Source: Planctomycetota bacterium
GTDB lineage: Bacteria > Planctomycetota > B15-G4 > SIAN01
Assembly (NCBI GenBank): GCA_009691715.1
Contig: SIAN01000006.1
Location: 1 to 64,000 of the forward strand
Reading direction: 5' to 3'
Length of the DNA stretch: 64,000 nucleotides
The stretch's first letter is position 1, and each line of letters starts with the position of its first letter. The notes under the pieces are model-generated. The model was not told where the DNA came from. It saw only the letters and a list, made by a program, of their open reading frames with translations, and did not search any database. The position numbers and the translations under genes are program-made. This document shows, piece by piece, positions 17,050 to 25,588 of the stretch.

Positions 17050-18459
17050 TCACGGCCCGCCGCCCTCGTCGTCGTTCGCAGGCAGCGCCGACTTCGGCCG
17101 CGCCGCGTCGAGCTCGACCCACTGCTCGTGGTTCAGCTTCGGCTCGCCGAGGTGCGCCTGCGCGATGCGGATCTGCTCGACGTAGGCCTCGGTGCCGACG
17201 CCTGACTTTGGCAGCGCATCTTCTTCGACCAAGACCCACTCGATCCGCTCGCGGCTCGCATCGTCGGTGCGCGGGTCGAGCAGGAAGTTGCCCGGCGAAA
17301 CTCGGAAGAAGTCGACCCGCTTCAAGCCTTCGTAAAAGAGGTCGATGTGCTCCATGCAACCGACGCCGGCGTAGAGCGTGCACTCGCCGCTTGCGTCTTC
17401 GGGGTGGGGATCGTCGGCACCGTCGTGCGCCGCGTGACCGACCACCAGCACGGCTTCCGAGTTACACGCCCGGATGAACTCGGGATCGCGAAAGAGCCCG
17501 ACCTTCGTGCGATCGCACTGGCCGCAGGTGTCGTATTGCAACGACAGCAGGATCGGCACGTTGCGCTCGCGCGCCTCGCGCAGGGCGTCGCCCCACACAC
17601 GGGCGTAGCGCAACGGCCCGCTCGGCGGCAACGGCAGCCCGGCCCCGCTGCGCACCACGCAACGGAAGCCGACGGTCCGATCGCCGACCTCCATCGACTG
17701 CATGCAGAGATCGAACGTGCGCAGGTTCAACGGATGGGGCGACGCCCAACTGCCACCGCGGATCATCGCGGCTGACGTCCCTCCGCCGCGGCTCGAGTAG
17801 ACGCGCTCGTAGACGTTGCCAGCCATGTCGAAGCAGCCGAACGGGCTCGCTCCCGCGGGATAGCTCTTCACCGGCATCGGCATGTCGGGACCGAAGCGGC
17901 GGTAGTTCGCGTGACTCGCCGTGGGCTGCTCACTCCCCCACGGGAAAATGCGGCCCTCGACGCCACCGGCCGCTTTCTGCCATTCGCGCAGCAACGGCAG
18001 GTCGCCGCCGACCCAGCGCGCGTACGCCAACGCGCCCCATCCCGTTACGCCGAGTGCCGGCAACTCGTCGCAGCCGGGTTCCGCCGCCCATGTGGTTTCG
18101 AGCCAACGCACGCCGTTCGCCACTTCGTGCAGCAAGGTCCGTCCATCCGTGTCGACGCTGACTCGCGTCTCATTCAGGAAACGCGCGAACTGGCGATTCG
18201 TGACTTCCGCCTCGTCGATGCCGAATGCGTCGACGTGCACCCACTCGTGCTCCGGGTCGTCGACCGGACGCGGGAAGTAGCCGTTCATCCGGAACGATCC
18301 AGCGGGAATCCAGACGACACGTGCGCCATCGCGCGGCCGCTCGAACAACGCCATTCCCTGTGCGTTGACGCCAACGGGCCTGAATGCGGTTTCCTGCGCC
18401 GCGAACGCATCCGACACGAGTGCGATCGAGGCGATCGCGAGGGCGACGAATCGTGGCAT
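17050..18459 (-). CDS. SUMF1/FGE-sulfatase-like domain fused to a C-terminal thioredoxin-like domain
   Basis: A 469-residue exported protein with a signal peptide (FVALAIASIALVSDAFAAQ). Residues ~30-270 are a formylglycine-generating-enzyme-like fold: VVWIPAGSFRMNGYF, DEAEVTNRQFARFLN, CFDMAGNVYERVYSSRGGG, IRGGSWASP and the closing GFRCVV. The catalytic cysteine pair of true FGE is not evident in the RGGSW region, so it is probably a non-FGE member. Residues ~300-460 form a thioredoxin-like domain with CGQC in LLSLQYDTCGQCDRTKVGLF, plus extra cysteines in ASGECTLYAGVGCMEH. ATG 18459 (MPRFVALA) is preferred over ATG 18471 because GGAG lies eight bases before it. It shares a divergent promoter region with the histidine kinase gene. 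Confidence 0.8.
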   Translation of the reverse strand: MPRFVALAIASIALVSDAFAAQETAFRPVGVNAQGMALFERPRDGARVVWIPAGSFRMNGYFPRPVDDPEHEWVHVDAFGIDEAEVTNRQFARFLNETRVSVDTDGRTLLHEVANGVRWLETTWAAEPGCDELPALGVTGWGALAYARWVGGDLPLLREWQKAAGGVEGRIFPWGSEQPTASHANYRRFGPDMPMPVKSYPAGASPFGCFDMAGNVYERVYSSRGGGTSAAMIRGGSWASPHPLNLRTFDLCMQSMEVGDRTVGFRCVVRSGAGLPLPPSGPLRYARVWGDALREARERNVPILLSLQYDTCGQCDRTKVGLFRDPEFIRACNSEAVLVVGHAAHDGADDPHPEDASGECTLYAGVGCMEHIDLFYEGLKRVDFFRVSPGNFLLDPRTDDASRERIEWVLVEEDALPKSGVGTEAYVEQIRIAQAHLGEPKLNHEQWVELDAARPKSALPANDDEGGGP

Positions 18460-18524
18460 CGGGCGCTCCATCGTCGCACCGCACGCGATCGCGGAGCGCG
18501 GCGCGCCGGGCGCGAAGCGGCGGG

Positions 18525-20495
18525 ATGCTACCATCGTCGCCCCACTGCCCCGGACGCAACGAGACCACCTTGTTCACTGCCAACGATGCACGACTCGCGT
18601 TCCTTGGCGTCGTCGTCCAGACGGTGAGCGCGCTTCTGCTGGCGGCGACATTCGTGGCTCTGCGTCGCTTCGCGCCGGATCGCGCCTACCTGCGCGATTG
18701 GACTCGCGCCCTGGTGGCGCTCTCCGTCGCGCTGGTCGCCGTGGTGCTGCGTTACCAGTTCGGGCAGTCCCCGCTCGTTTCGACGTGGGACACTCCGCCG
18801 CTCGTCCGCCCGCTGCTCGACACGCTCTACCAAGGCGGAAAGTTCGCGTTCTTCGCCTGGTTACTCATCGGCGCGCGGCGCTTCGCGGATCTTCCGCCAC
18901 GGGTCCCGCCAATCGTGCTGATCAGCGCGATCAGCCTCGCCGGGTTCCTGTCCGCTGTCGTGTTCTCGAGCCTCAACACGATGGTCTTCGTGCAGGCGCC
19001 GATCGCGCTGGCGACGTGCCTGCTGGCAGCGCGCGCGATCAGCCATGCGCCTCCCGCGCGCAAGAACTTCGGCTCGCGCACGAGCGCGATCGTGCTCGCG
19101 TTGATCGCCCTGCTCTGGCTGTTCTACTTCTGCAGCTTCGGGCTGTACGAGTTCCGCATCAGCAACCACGTGAACCTGCTCTCGACCCTCGCCCGCTACA
19201 ACTCCTTCATCGATGTCCTGCTGCAGATGTCGCTCGGCTTCGCGCTGGTCATCACCTTGTTCCAGGACATCGAGCGCGAGGCCGAATCGACTCGCGCGGA
19301 GCGCGCGGCGCTGCAAGCACGGCTGGCGGAAGCGGAGAAGCTCGAGGCCCTCGGCGTGCTCGTCTCCGGCGTCGCGCACGAGCTCAACAATCCGCTCACG
19401 TCGATCGTCGGCTACGGCGACCTCCTCGTCGTCGACGGGCGGCTGCCCGAGGAGCTGCGCGATCCGGTCCGCACCATCGCGGAGCAGGCGCAGCGCTGCC
19501 GCACGATCGTGCGTGGCCTCCTCGACGCCGCTCGTCAACGGCGCGCGCCACGCGTCCCGGTCCGCCTCGCCGAGTTGGTCGCGCGCGTCGTTCGCGGCTT
19601 CGGGCCGCAACTCACCGCTCGACGCGTGCGCATCGCCGCCGACCTGCCACGCGACCTCGGCGAAGTCGCCGCCGATTCGACCGGACTCGAACAGGTCTTC
19701 TCCAACCTGCTGGCGAACGCGCTCGAGGCGCTCTCCCCCGGCGGCCAGATCCGCATCAACGCGCGCCCGTCGACCGACGATCGCGTCGCGCTGCGCTTCG
19801 AGGACGACGGCCCCGGCATCGCGCCGGAGCTGCGCAACCGGATCTTCGAACCGTTCTTCACCACCAAGTCGCAACGCAAGGGCACCGGACTCGGGCTCGC
19901 GATCTCACAACGGATCGTGCAGGCGCACGGCGGCACTCTGACTCTGGCGCAACGCGAGGACGGCGCACCGGGCGCAGCGTTCGAGATCCTGTTGCCCAGA
20001 CACGCCACCGCGCATGGCGACACCGGCACGTTTCCGATCCCGACGGCTCGCACCGACGATCCGCCCACCGACGTTCACGGCAAGCCGCGAGTGCTCATCG
20101 TCGACGACGAGAAGCCGGTTCGGGAACTGCTGTTGCGATTCCTGCGCCACCGCGGCTTTTCTGTGCGCGAGGCCGCCGATGGCCGCGAGGCGCTCGCCTT
20201 GCTGGAGAGCGGATTGCCGATTGCCGCGCTCGTGACCGATCTGAGGATGCCCGGCATGGGCGGCATCGAACTGTTCACGCAGGTGCAGAAGCGCTGGCCG
20301 GAACTGGCGCGCTGCACGATCGCCATCACCGGCGACGTGCTCACGCCAGAGGTCGCCAACTTCGTCCGCCGGCGCGTCTGCCCGGTGCTGGAGAAACCGC
20401 TCGACCTCGCGCGACTCGTCGCGGACCTGACCGCGCTGACGGGCGCGGTCACTCCCGCGAGTCCGTCGAATCGTTCCTCTGCGCCTTCAGCGTGA
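18525..20495 (+). CDS. Membrane hybrid histidine kinase with C-terminal receiver domain
   Basis: About 650 residues. A seven- or eight-segment membrane sensor covers residues ~15-260 (FLGVVVQTVSALLLAATFVAL ... IVLALIALLWLFYFC). Next comes a short coiled linker (AERAALQARLAEAEKLEAL). HisKA shows the phospho-accepting His in SGVAHELNNPLTSIVGYG. The HATPase domain has the N box FSNLLANALEAL, G1 EDDGPGIAPE, F box FEPFFTTK and G2 GTGLGLAIS. The receiver begins RVLIVDDEKPVREL, with the phospho-Asp in ALVTDLRMPGMGG and the conserved Lys in VLEKPLDLA. ATG 18525 is listed, but TTG 18570 (FTANDARLAFLG) is possible because a GCTACCAT motif overlaps the ATG. The last 47 bp overlap the 3' end of the convergent gene. 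Confidence 0.85.
   Translation: MLPSSPHCPGRNETTLFTANDARLAFLGVVVQTVSALLLAATFVALRRFAPDRAYLRDWTRALVALSVALVAVVLRYQFGQSPLVSTWDTPPLVRPLLDTLYQGGKFAFFAWLLIGARRFADLPPRVPPIVLISAISLAGFLSAVVFSSLNTMVFVQAPIALATCLLAARAISHAPPARKNFGSRTSAIVLALIALLWLFYFCSFGLYEFRISNHVNLLSTLARYNSFIDVLLQMSLGFALVITLFQDIEREAESTRAERAALQARLAEAEKLEALGVLVSGVAHELNNPLTSIVGYGDLLVVDGRLPEELRDPVRTIAEQAQRCRTIVRGLLDAARQRRAPRVPVRLAELVARVVRGFGPQLTARRVRIAADLPRDLGEVAADSTGLEQVFSNLLANALEALSPGGQIRINARPSTDDRVALRFEDDGPGIAPELRNRIFEPFFTTKSQRKGTGLGLAISQRIVQAHGGTLTLAQREDGAPGAAFEILLPRHATAHGDTGTFPIPTARTDDPPTDVHGKPRVLIVDDEKPVRELLLRFLRHRGFSVREAADGREALALLESGLPIAALVTDLRMPGMGGIELFTQVQKRWPELARCTIAITGDVLTPEVANFVRRRVCPVLEKPLDLARLVADLTALTGAVTPASPSNRSSAPSA
18527..18534 (+). 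promoter_or_regulatory. Candidate -10 element GCTACCAT for the histidine kinase gene
   Basis: GCTACCAT overlaps the annotated ATG at 18525. If it is a real -10 element, translation must begin downstream, most likely at TTG 18570. The minus strand over the same bases reads TAGCAT, so the site may serve the divergent SUMF1 gene too. Confidence 0.35.
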
Positions 20496-22374
20496 CCTCG
20501 GACGCGGGCACGTCGACGAGACCAAAGCTCTCGGCCCGCTCTTCGCGAAACATCAGCGCCAGGTAACGACCCGCGGCGAGCCCGGCAATCTCGAATCGTC
20601 CAACGCCGTCCGTCCAGCCCAGGTTCGGCGAGTAGCTCGTCTCCACCGCCGCATCGCCGAACGCCTGCAACTGCATCATCTCACCGATGATGGGTGTTCC
20701 CGCCGCGTCGAGCACACATCCCGAAAGCGTCACGCCCTCCTCGAGCGCGAGATCCAAGCGCCGCGCATCACCATCAGCGAACGGCGTGGTCGGCGTGGTC
20801 GCACTGCGCAGACCACGGCGCCGCGCGACGAAACGTACGTCGCTGTGCTTCGCCATTTCGGCGAGCCAGCTGTTCGGATCGGCGACGCTTCCGGACAACA
20901 TGAAGACGTAGCGGCCGCCCGCGTCGGCCCAGTGTTCGTTGCAGCTTGCGTCGTCGCCGCGACCGTACGCGAGCGCGACGGCGCTCTCGGCGACCGGACC
21001 GCCATCGGCACGCGTCACGCGGCCTGCGATCAACGCGCCGGCGACGACGACCCGGCCGAGGTCGAAACGCGCGCCCGGCTCGAGGTCGTGCGAGTCGCCG
21101 CGAAACTTGCCGAGCGGCGGCGACTCGAACCGCCCCTCCGCGCCGACCGGCGAACGCAGCACGCGGGCGCCGTCGGCGGCATCGAGCACGACCGCAAGCT
21201 CGAAACCCAGCTCGAGCAGCGACGCCGGCAGCGCCAGCTCGCCATGGACGCGCGCCGGTTCGCCAAGGGCGATGCGACCGAGATCGAGGTCCTGCGGCTC
21301 CCACGGCAGGTCGACGCGTTGGCGCCAGAGGATCCCGCCGCCCGCTTCGAGCCGCAGCTCGAGCAGCGTCCTGGCCGGAAAGCGGAGCGCGAACGTGCCA
21401 TCAGCGGCGACGACGACCGTCCGCGGCGGCAAGTCCCCGGCACTCGCCGTCACCTCGCCGTCGACGGCACGGACGAGCGCGCTCGCGGCCATCGCGCGAT
21501 CGATCCCGGACGGCGGCCACGGCGCAAACCAACCGCGCGCGGTGAGCATCGGTTGCAGCTCGAAGTCGATGTTGGTGCGGCCGCGCTCGGCATCGATGTC
21601 GTACTCGAACCAACCGCTCGACGCGAAGTCGGCGCTGGTGGCGGCAAGCGCGACGCGGCGTCCGAGCACCGTCGGGAAGGCGAACCTGCCCTCGCCGTCC
21701 GCCACCGTCGCGAGCGGCAGCAGTTCGCCCAATGCGCCGGACGGCGACTGCAAGGGCACCTGAAAGGTGACGCGCGCGCCGGCGACCGGTCGTTCGCTGC
21801 CGCGCTCGCGCACGCGACCGGCCACCGTGACTCCGGGCAGCAGATCGAGATCGTGTCGTCCGCTCGCGCCGGTGCACCACGCCTGCGCCACGCCGACGCC
21901 CGGCTTTCGCGCCACCAGCCAGCGTTCGAGTCCGCCTCGCGTCGAGCCGTACTGGTCCCACGCGCGCTGCTCGACCACGATGCGGTAGGCGCCGCGCTCG
22001 TCGGTCGTGCCCGCCAGATGATCGTCGTGGAACAGCGTTGCGCCCGGGCACGGCGCGCCCGCGGGATCGCGCACGACGCCCCAGAACAGAACCAGACCGT
22101 CCGACTCGATCGCCGCGATCTCCGCCGGATCGGGCAATCCCTGCGTCGGCGACGACAGCGCCCCGCGTTCGGCTGAGAGTCCGGCGGAGAGCCCGCTTGC
22201 CGAGCGCTCGGGGTCGCGTTCGCTGTCGTCGAGCTTCGAGCCGCTCGCGCGCGCCATTCCTTCGGCAGCAAGCGACCGCAGCCGCGGATCCGAGAACGAG
22301 TTCACCCCCCACCATGCCGCGATGCCACCGCCGATTGTCAACAGCAGGACCGGCGCAAGCGGGCGGCGCAGCAC
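20449..22374 (-). CDS. Membrane-anchored carboxypeptidase-regulatory-like (Ig-fold) surface protein
   Basis: About 641 residues from GTG 22374 (VLRRPLAPVLLLTIGG). A single N-terminal membrane segment (LAPVLLLTIGGGIAAWWG) is followed by a low-complexity linker. Repeated Ig-like carboxypeptidase regulatory modules come next: WGVVRDPAGAPCPGATLFHD, VTVAGRVRERGSERPVAGA, LIAGRVTRADGGPVAESA and LSGCVLDAAGTPIIGE. The pattern G-x-V-x(6-9)-P-x-x-G-A is the family hallmark. The protein is probably exposed outside the membrane and structural or adhesive; there is no catalytic site. The start is uncertain (GTG or TTG). A GTTACGCT motif at 22445-22452 supports it. The gene at 46029 is a broken relative. 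The 3' end overlaps the kinase gene by 47 bp. Confidence 0.75.
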   Translation of the reverse strand: MLRRPLAPVLLLTIGGGIAAWWGVNSFSDPRLRSLAAEGMARASGSKLDDSERDPERSASGLSAGLSAERGALSSPTQGLPDPAEIAAIESDGLVLFWGVVRDPAGAPCPGATLFHDDHLAGTTDERGAYRIVVEQRAWDQYGSTRGGLERWLVARKPGVGVAQAWCTGASGRHDLDLLPGVTVAGRVRERGSERPVAGARVTFQVPLQSPSGALGELLPLATVADGEGRFAFPTVLGRRVALAATSADFASSGWFEYDIDAERGRTNIDFELQPMLTARGWFAPWPPSGIDRAMAASALVRAVDGEVTASAGDLPPRTVVVAADGTFALRFPARTLLELRLEAGGGILWRQRVDLPWEPQDLDLGRIALGEPARVHGELALPASLLELGFELAVVLDAADGARVLRSPVGAEGRFESPPLGKFRGDSHDLEPGARFDLGRVVVAGALIAGRVTRADGGPVAESAVALAYGRGDDASCNEHWADAGGRYVFMLSGSVADPNSWLAEMAKHSDVRFVARRRGLRSATTPTTPFADGDARRLDLALEEGVTLSGCVLDAAGTPIIGEMMQLQAFGDAAVETSYSPNLGWTDGVGRFEIAGLAAGRYLALMFREERAESFGLVDVPASEVTLKAQRNDSTDSRE

Positions 22375-22444
22375 GTTCAACGGCGTGAGCCCATCGGGTC
22401 CCGCTCCAATTGGCAGCGTCGTGCAATACCCAACCTCGCGCGCG

Positions 22445-22452
22445 AGCGTAAC
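22445..22452 (-). promoter_or_regulatory. Candidate -10 element GTTACGCT for the surface protein gene
   Basis: The minus strand reads GTTACGCT, one change from the GCTAC[C/G]NT consensus, about 70 bp before GTG 22374. It lies in the divergent spacer shared with the DUF72 gene. Confidence 0.3.
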
Positions 22453-22495
22453 GGCGACGGCAAAATCGTGGCGACGGACGACGAAAGGAGCCGGT

Positions 22496-23338
22496 GTGGC
22501 AGACGTAGTCGAAGCGCTGCGCGGAAAGCTGCGGTTCGGCACGTCGGGGTGGGACTATCCCGACTGGGTCGGGCCGTTCTACGCGCCTGACACCGCGAAG
22601 AAGGAGTTCCTCGCTCGCTACGCCGAGCGCTTCGCGACCGTCGAGATCGACAGCACTTTTTATCGGATGCCGACGGTGAAGACGGTCGCAGGTTGGGTGA
22701 AGCGCAGCCCGCCGGGATTCCTGTTCAGCCCGAAGGTGCCGCAGGAGATCACGCACGACAAGCTGCTGCTCGACGTGACCGACGCGACGCAGCGACTGGT
22801 CGAGGCGCTGCACGCGTTCGGCGATCGGCTCGGCGTCGTCGTCGTGCAGTTGCGCTACTTCCGGAAAGCGGAGGCGTTCTCGGCAGAGCGGCTGGCCGAG
22901 CGGCTCGAGTCCTTCCTCGCGCACTTCCCGTCGCAGATGCGGGTCGCGCTCGAAGTACGCAACAAGGCGTTGTGGGCGCCACCGGTGTTGGACGCGCTGC
23001 GGCGCAGCGGCCGCGGTCTGGTCTGGATCGATCACCCGTGGATGGACGGGCCCGAAAAGATCGGCACGCGACCGGATCTGGCACCGGCGCCGTTCCACTA
23101 CGTGCGTCTGCTCGGCGATCGCGAGTCGATCGACAAGCGGACGTCGACGTGGGGCGAAGTCGTCGTCGACCAGTCGGCGCGGCTCGAGCAGTGGGCGACC
23201 TTGCTGGCGCGCACGTTGGAGGCCGGGCGCGACGTCTGGGTCTATGCCAACAACCACTACGCCGGCCACGGCCCGGCCTCGATCCGCGACCTCATCGCAC
23301 GGATCGCGGCACGCCTCGGGATGCCGCCGACGGGTTGA
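22496..23338 (+). CDS. DUF72 family protein
   Basis: A 280-residue protein with a TIM-barrel-like fold. GTG 22496 is chosen because AAAGGAG lies six bases upstream and the conserved opening LRFGTSGWDYPDWVGPFY follows. Other DUF72 signatures are ERFATVEIDSTFYRMP, FLFSPKVPQEITHDK, VALEVRNKALW and VWVYANNHYAGHGPAS. The family is widespread and its biochemical role is not established; it is usually cytoplasmic. The N-terminal ~58 codons upstream of the GTG are not protein-like. It is divergent from the surface-protein gene. Confidence 0.9.
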   Translation: MADVVEALRGKLRFGTSGWDYPDWVGPFYAPDTAKKEFLARYAERFATVEIDSTFYRMPTVKTVAGWVKRSPPGFLFSPKVPQEITHDKLLLDVTDATQRLVEALHAFGDRLGVVVVQLRYFRKAEAFSAERLAERLESFLAHFPSQMRVALEVRNKALWAPPVLDALRRSGRGLVWIDHPWMDGPEKIGTRPDLAPAPFHYVRLLGDRESIDKRTSTWGEVVVDQSARLEQWATLLARTLEAGRDVWVYANNHYAGHGPASIRDLIARIAARLGMPPTG

Positions 23339-23442
23339 TCGCCCCCGGGAGGCGGCGCGCAGCATCGAACGCGGGTCTCACGGGATCCAGTCTTCGCCAT
23401 GCGCCGGTCGATCGGGTCTCGGGTGTTCTGGAGATCCGACCC

Positions 23443-24530
23443 GTGTCAGACAACGACCAGCAGACGACCGGCTCCCCCGCGCACATCGTCCAGCCGCTCC
23501 GCGTGGTGCCGGCGCAGACACTGCAGCGTTGCGCCCGCCATCGCGATCGCAGCGCGCGCGCTGCGATCGCTGCCAGATGCTCTGGTGCGAGGAGTGCCTC
23601 GGTCGGCACGGCAATCAAGGCAAGACGTTCTGGAACTGCCGCTGCGGTGGACGCGCCGAGACGCTTCCCGACTCTGCCGCCGAAGAGCGGCGCGCGTACG
23701 AGCGTTGGATCGGCAACGCGATCCGGGCGCCGCTCTCCGGCAGCGGTCTCAAGCTGATGCTGGTCGGCAGCGCCTGCTACGGCGCGATCGATGCGTGGCT
23801 CGGCCAGAGCACGCGTGACACGCTCGCGCTGATCGTGATGCGGCTGGCCGGCGGGTCGCAGTCCGGACTGCGTGCCATGCCGCCGATGCACGACATGCTC
23901 CTGTCCGCGACCGGCATCGCGCTGTTCGCGATCGTGCTCGGCTACCAGTTCGCCTGGTTCCTGCAGGTGATCCAGAACAGCGCGCGCGGGCGGCCGGCGC
24001 TCGAGAACTTCCCCGATTTCACTTCGTTCAGCGACTCCGTGATGTTGCCGGCGATGCAGGGCTTCGCGGCGCTCGTAGGAACGGTCGCACCCGGATTGCT
24101 GGCGATGCTGGCGGGGCCGGTGCCACCGTGGATCGGCGGGCTCATCGCGTTCGTCGGCTTCCTCGCGCTGCCGATGGCGCTGGCATCGATCGCGCTCGAC
24201 GGCTCGCTGCGCGGCCTCGATCCTGGCCGCATCGCCGCCGGCATCCGGACCTGCGGGATCGAGTACGCCTTCGCGACGGCGCTGTTCGTCGCGATGACCG
24301 GAGCCATCGCGGGCGGCTCGCTGTTCTTCGGCAACGTGCCATGGATCGGTCCGTTCGTGAAAGCGTTCGTGATCCTGTCGAGCTCGGCGATGGCGGCGCA
24401 GGTCCTGAGCCTGGTGATCGCCCGCAAGGAGCGTCAGCTCGGCGGGCTCGCGGGGCTGCGCCATCGGGCGCGAGTCGATCGCGCGGGTATCGTCGCCGCG
24501 AAATGCTGGCCCATGCGTCGCTTCGAGTGA
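23443..24530 (+). pseudogene. B-box-like zinc-finger membrane protein, frameshifted at a GC run
   Basis: GTG 23443 has GGAG nine bases upstream and starts VSDNDQQTTGSPAHIVQPL. The frame then reads LQRCARHRDRSAR before a run of five GC dinucleotides (23552-23561). Removing one GC unit joins it to CDRCQMLWCEECLGRHGN in the other frame. The repaired 361-residue protein has a zinc-binding C-x2-H...C-x2-C...C-x2-C...H cluster, resembling a B-box, followed by about five membrane segments (LSATGIALFAIVLGYQFAW, IGGLIAFVGFLALPMALAS). The total length is a multiple of three only after this 2-bp repair. It may be phase-variable, a true mutation or a sequencing error. Its 3' end overlaps the next gene by 28 bp. 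Confidence 0.65.
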
Positions 24531-25588
24531 GTGCCCTCCTGCTGCCGGTCCTGGTGCCGGTCCTGCTGGCAACTTGCCAGGGCACCGATCCGCGCGCGCC
24601 GATCGCCTCGGCTGCCCGATTGCTGATCGTCGATGTCGACGCCGATCCGCTCGCGCTCGGCGGACAACCTGGCGCACTGTTCGCCTTCGATCCCGCGACC
24701 GGCGAGCTGACGCTCGTCCACTCGTCGCGTGCGTGCGTCGATCCGGTCGACGTGCTCGATGAGCCAGGCGGTGCGCTGCTGGTGCTCGACATGGTCGGCG
24801 CGGGCGGGGTCGGTGCAATCGTCCGCGTCACGCGCGAGGGAGTCGCTCTGCCGCTCGTGCTGCCGACGGCGCTGGTCGATCCCACCCGCTTCGCGCGCGC
24901 GCCCGATGGCTGCGTCTGGGTCGCCGATCGCGGCATCGAGCTTCCGGGTGGCGGCGGGCCGGGCGCGATCTGGCGCTTCAGCGCGGACTGGAGCAGTGTC
25001 ACGCGTGTTGCTTCGGGGGCGCCTCTCGACGTGCCGACCGCGATCGCGTTCGTCGACGGCGTCGCGTGGCTGCTCGACGCCGACGCGTTCCGTCAGCGGA
25101 TGGACGACTACTCAGAGGGAGCGCTGTTCCGCGCCGCGCAGGACGGCAGCGGATTCGCCGAAGCAGGACGGCTGCACCTCGTGAGCCCCTACTCGCTCGA
25201 GCCGCTGCCGGACGGTCGCTTCTTGGTGGCCGACGTCAACGCCGACCCGAAGGTGCGCACACGCTTCTGCGGCGGGCTCTACGCCGTCGCCCGCGATGGC
25301 ACGAACGAGCTGTTCGCGTGGAGCCGCGATTTCCGCGATCCGACCGATGCGACGATGCACGGCGGCGTGATCTGGGTCACGGACGGCAGCACCGATCCGC
25401 TCGAGCTCGGCGACGACGGAACCGGCAAGGGCTTCGCAGGCCACGGTCGCGGCGCGATCTACACGGTCGATCCAACGACCCGGGCGATTCGACTGGCGCG
25501 AGCATCCGCCCACTTCAGCAACCCCACGCGCGTGCGCGCGCTCGAGGGCGGGCCGGTCGGGACCGCGCTGATCGAGCCGCGCCGATGA
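24503..25588 (+). CDS. Lipoprotein with SMP-30/NHL-like beta-propeller
   Basis: A 361-residue protein whose signal sequence (ALLLPVLVPVLLATCQGTD) ends in a lipobox-like LATC, so it is probably a lipoprotein. The mature part has repeated propeller-blade sequences: RLLIVDVDADP, GALFAFDPATGELTLV, VWVADRGIELPGGG, RFLVADVNADP and GRGAIYTVDPTTRAIRL. These resemble gluconolactonase/SMP-30 and NHL propellers but no catalytic set can be assigned. ATG 24503 begins the signal sequence. It overlaps the upstream membrane gene by 28 bp and the downstream SGNH gene by ATGA, so the three probably form an operon. Confidence 0.7.
   Translation: MLAHASLRVSALLLPVLVPVLLATCQGTDPRAPIASAARLLIVDVDADPLALGGQPGALFAFDPATGELTLVHSSRACVDPVDVLDEPGGALLVLDMVGAGGVGAIVRVTREGVALPLVLPTALVDPTRFARAPDGCVWVADRGIELPGGGGPGAIWRFSADWSSVTRVASGAPLDVPTAIAFVDGVAWLLDADAFRQRMDDYSEGALFRAAQDGSGFAEAGRLHLVSPYSLEPLPDGRFLVADVNADPKVRTRFCGGLYAVARDGTNELFAWSRDFRDPTDATMHGGVIWVTDGSTDPLELGDDGTGKGFAGHGRGAIYTVDPTTRAIRLARASAHFSNPTRVRALEGGPVGTALIEPRR

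Noticed and set aside
17050..18459. Authentic formylglycine-generating enzyme serving the sulfatase at 57416
   Set aside because: The region after RGGSW lacks the expected catalytic cysteine pair, and the protein is exported and fused to a thioredoxin domain.
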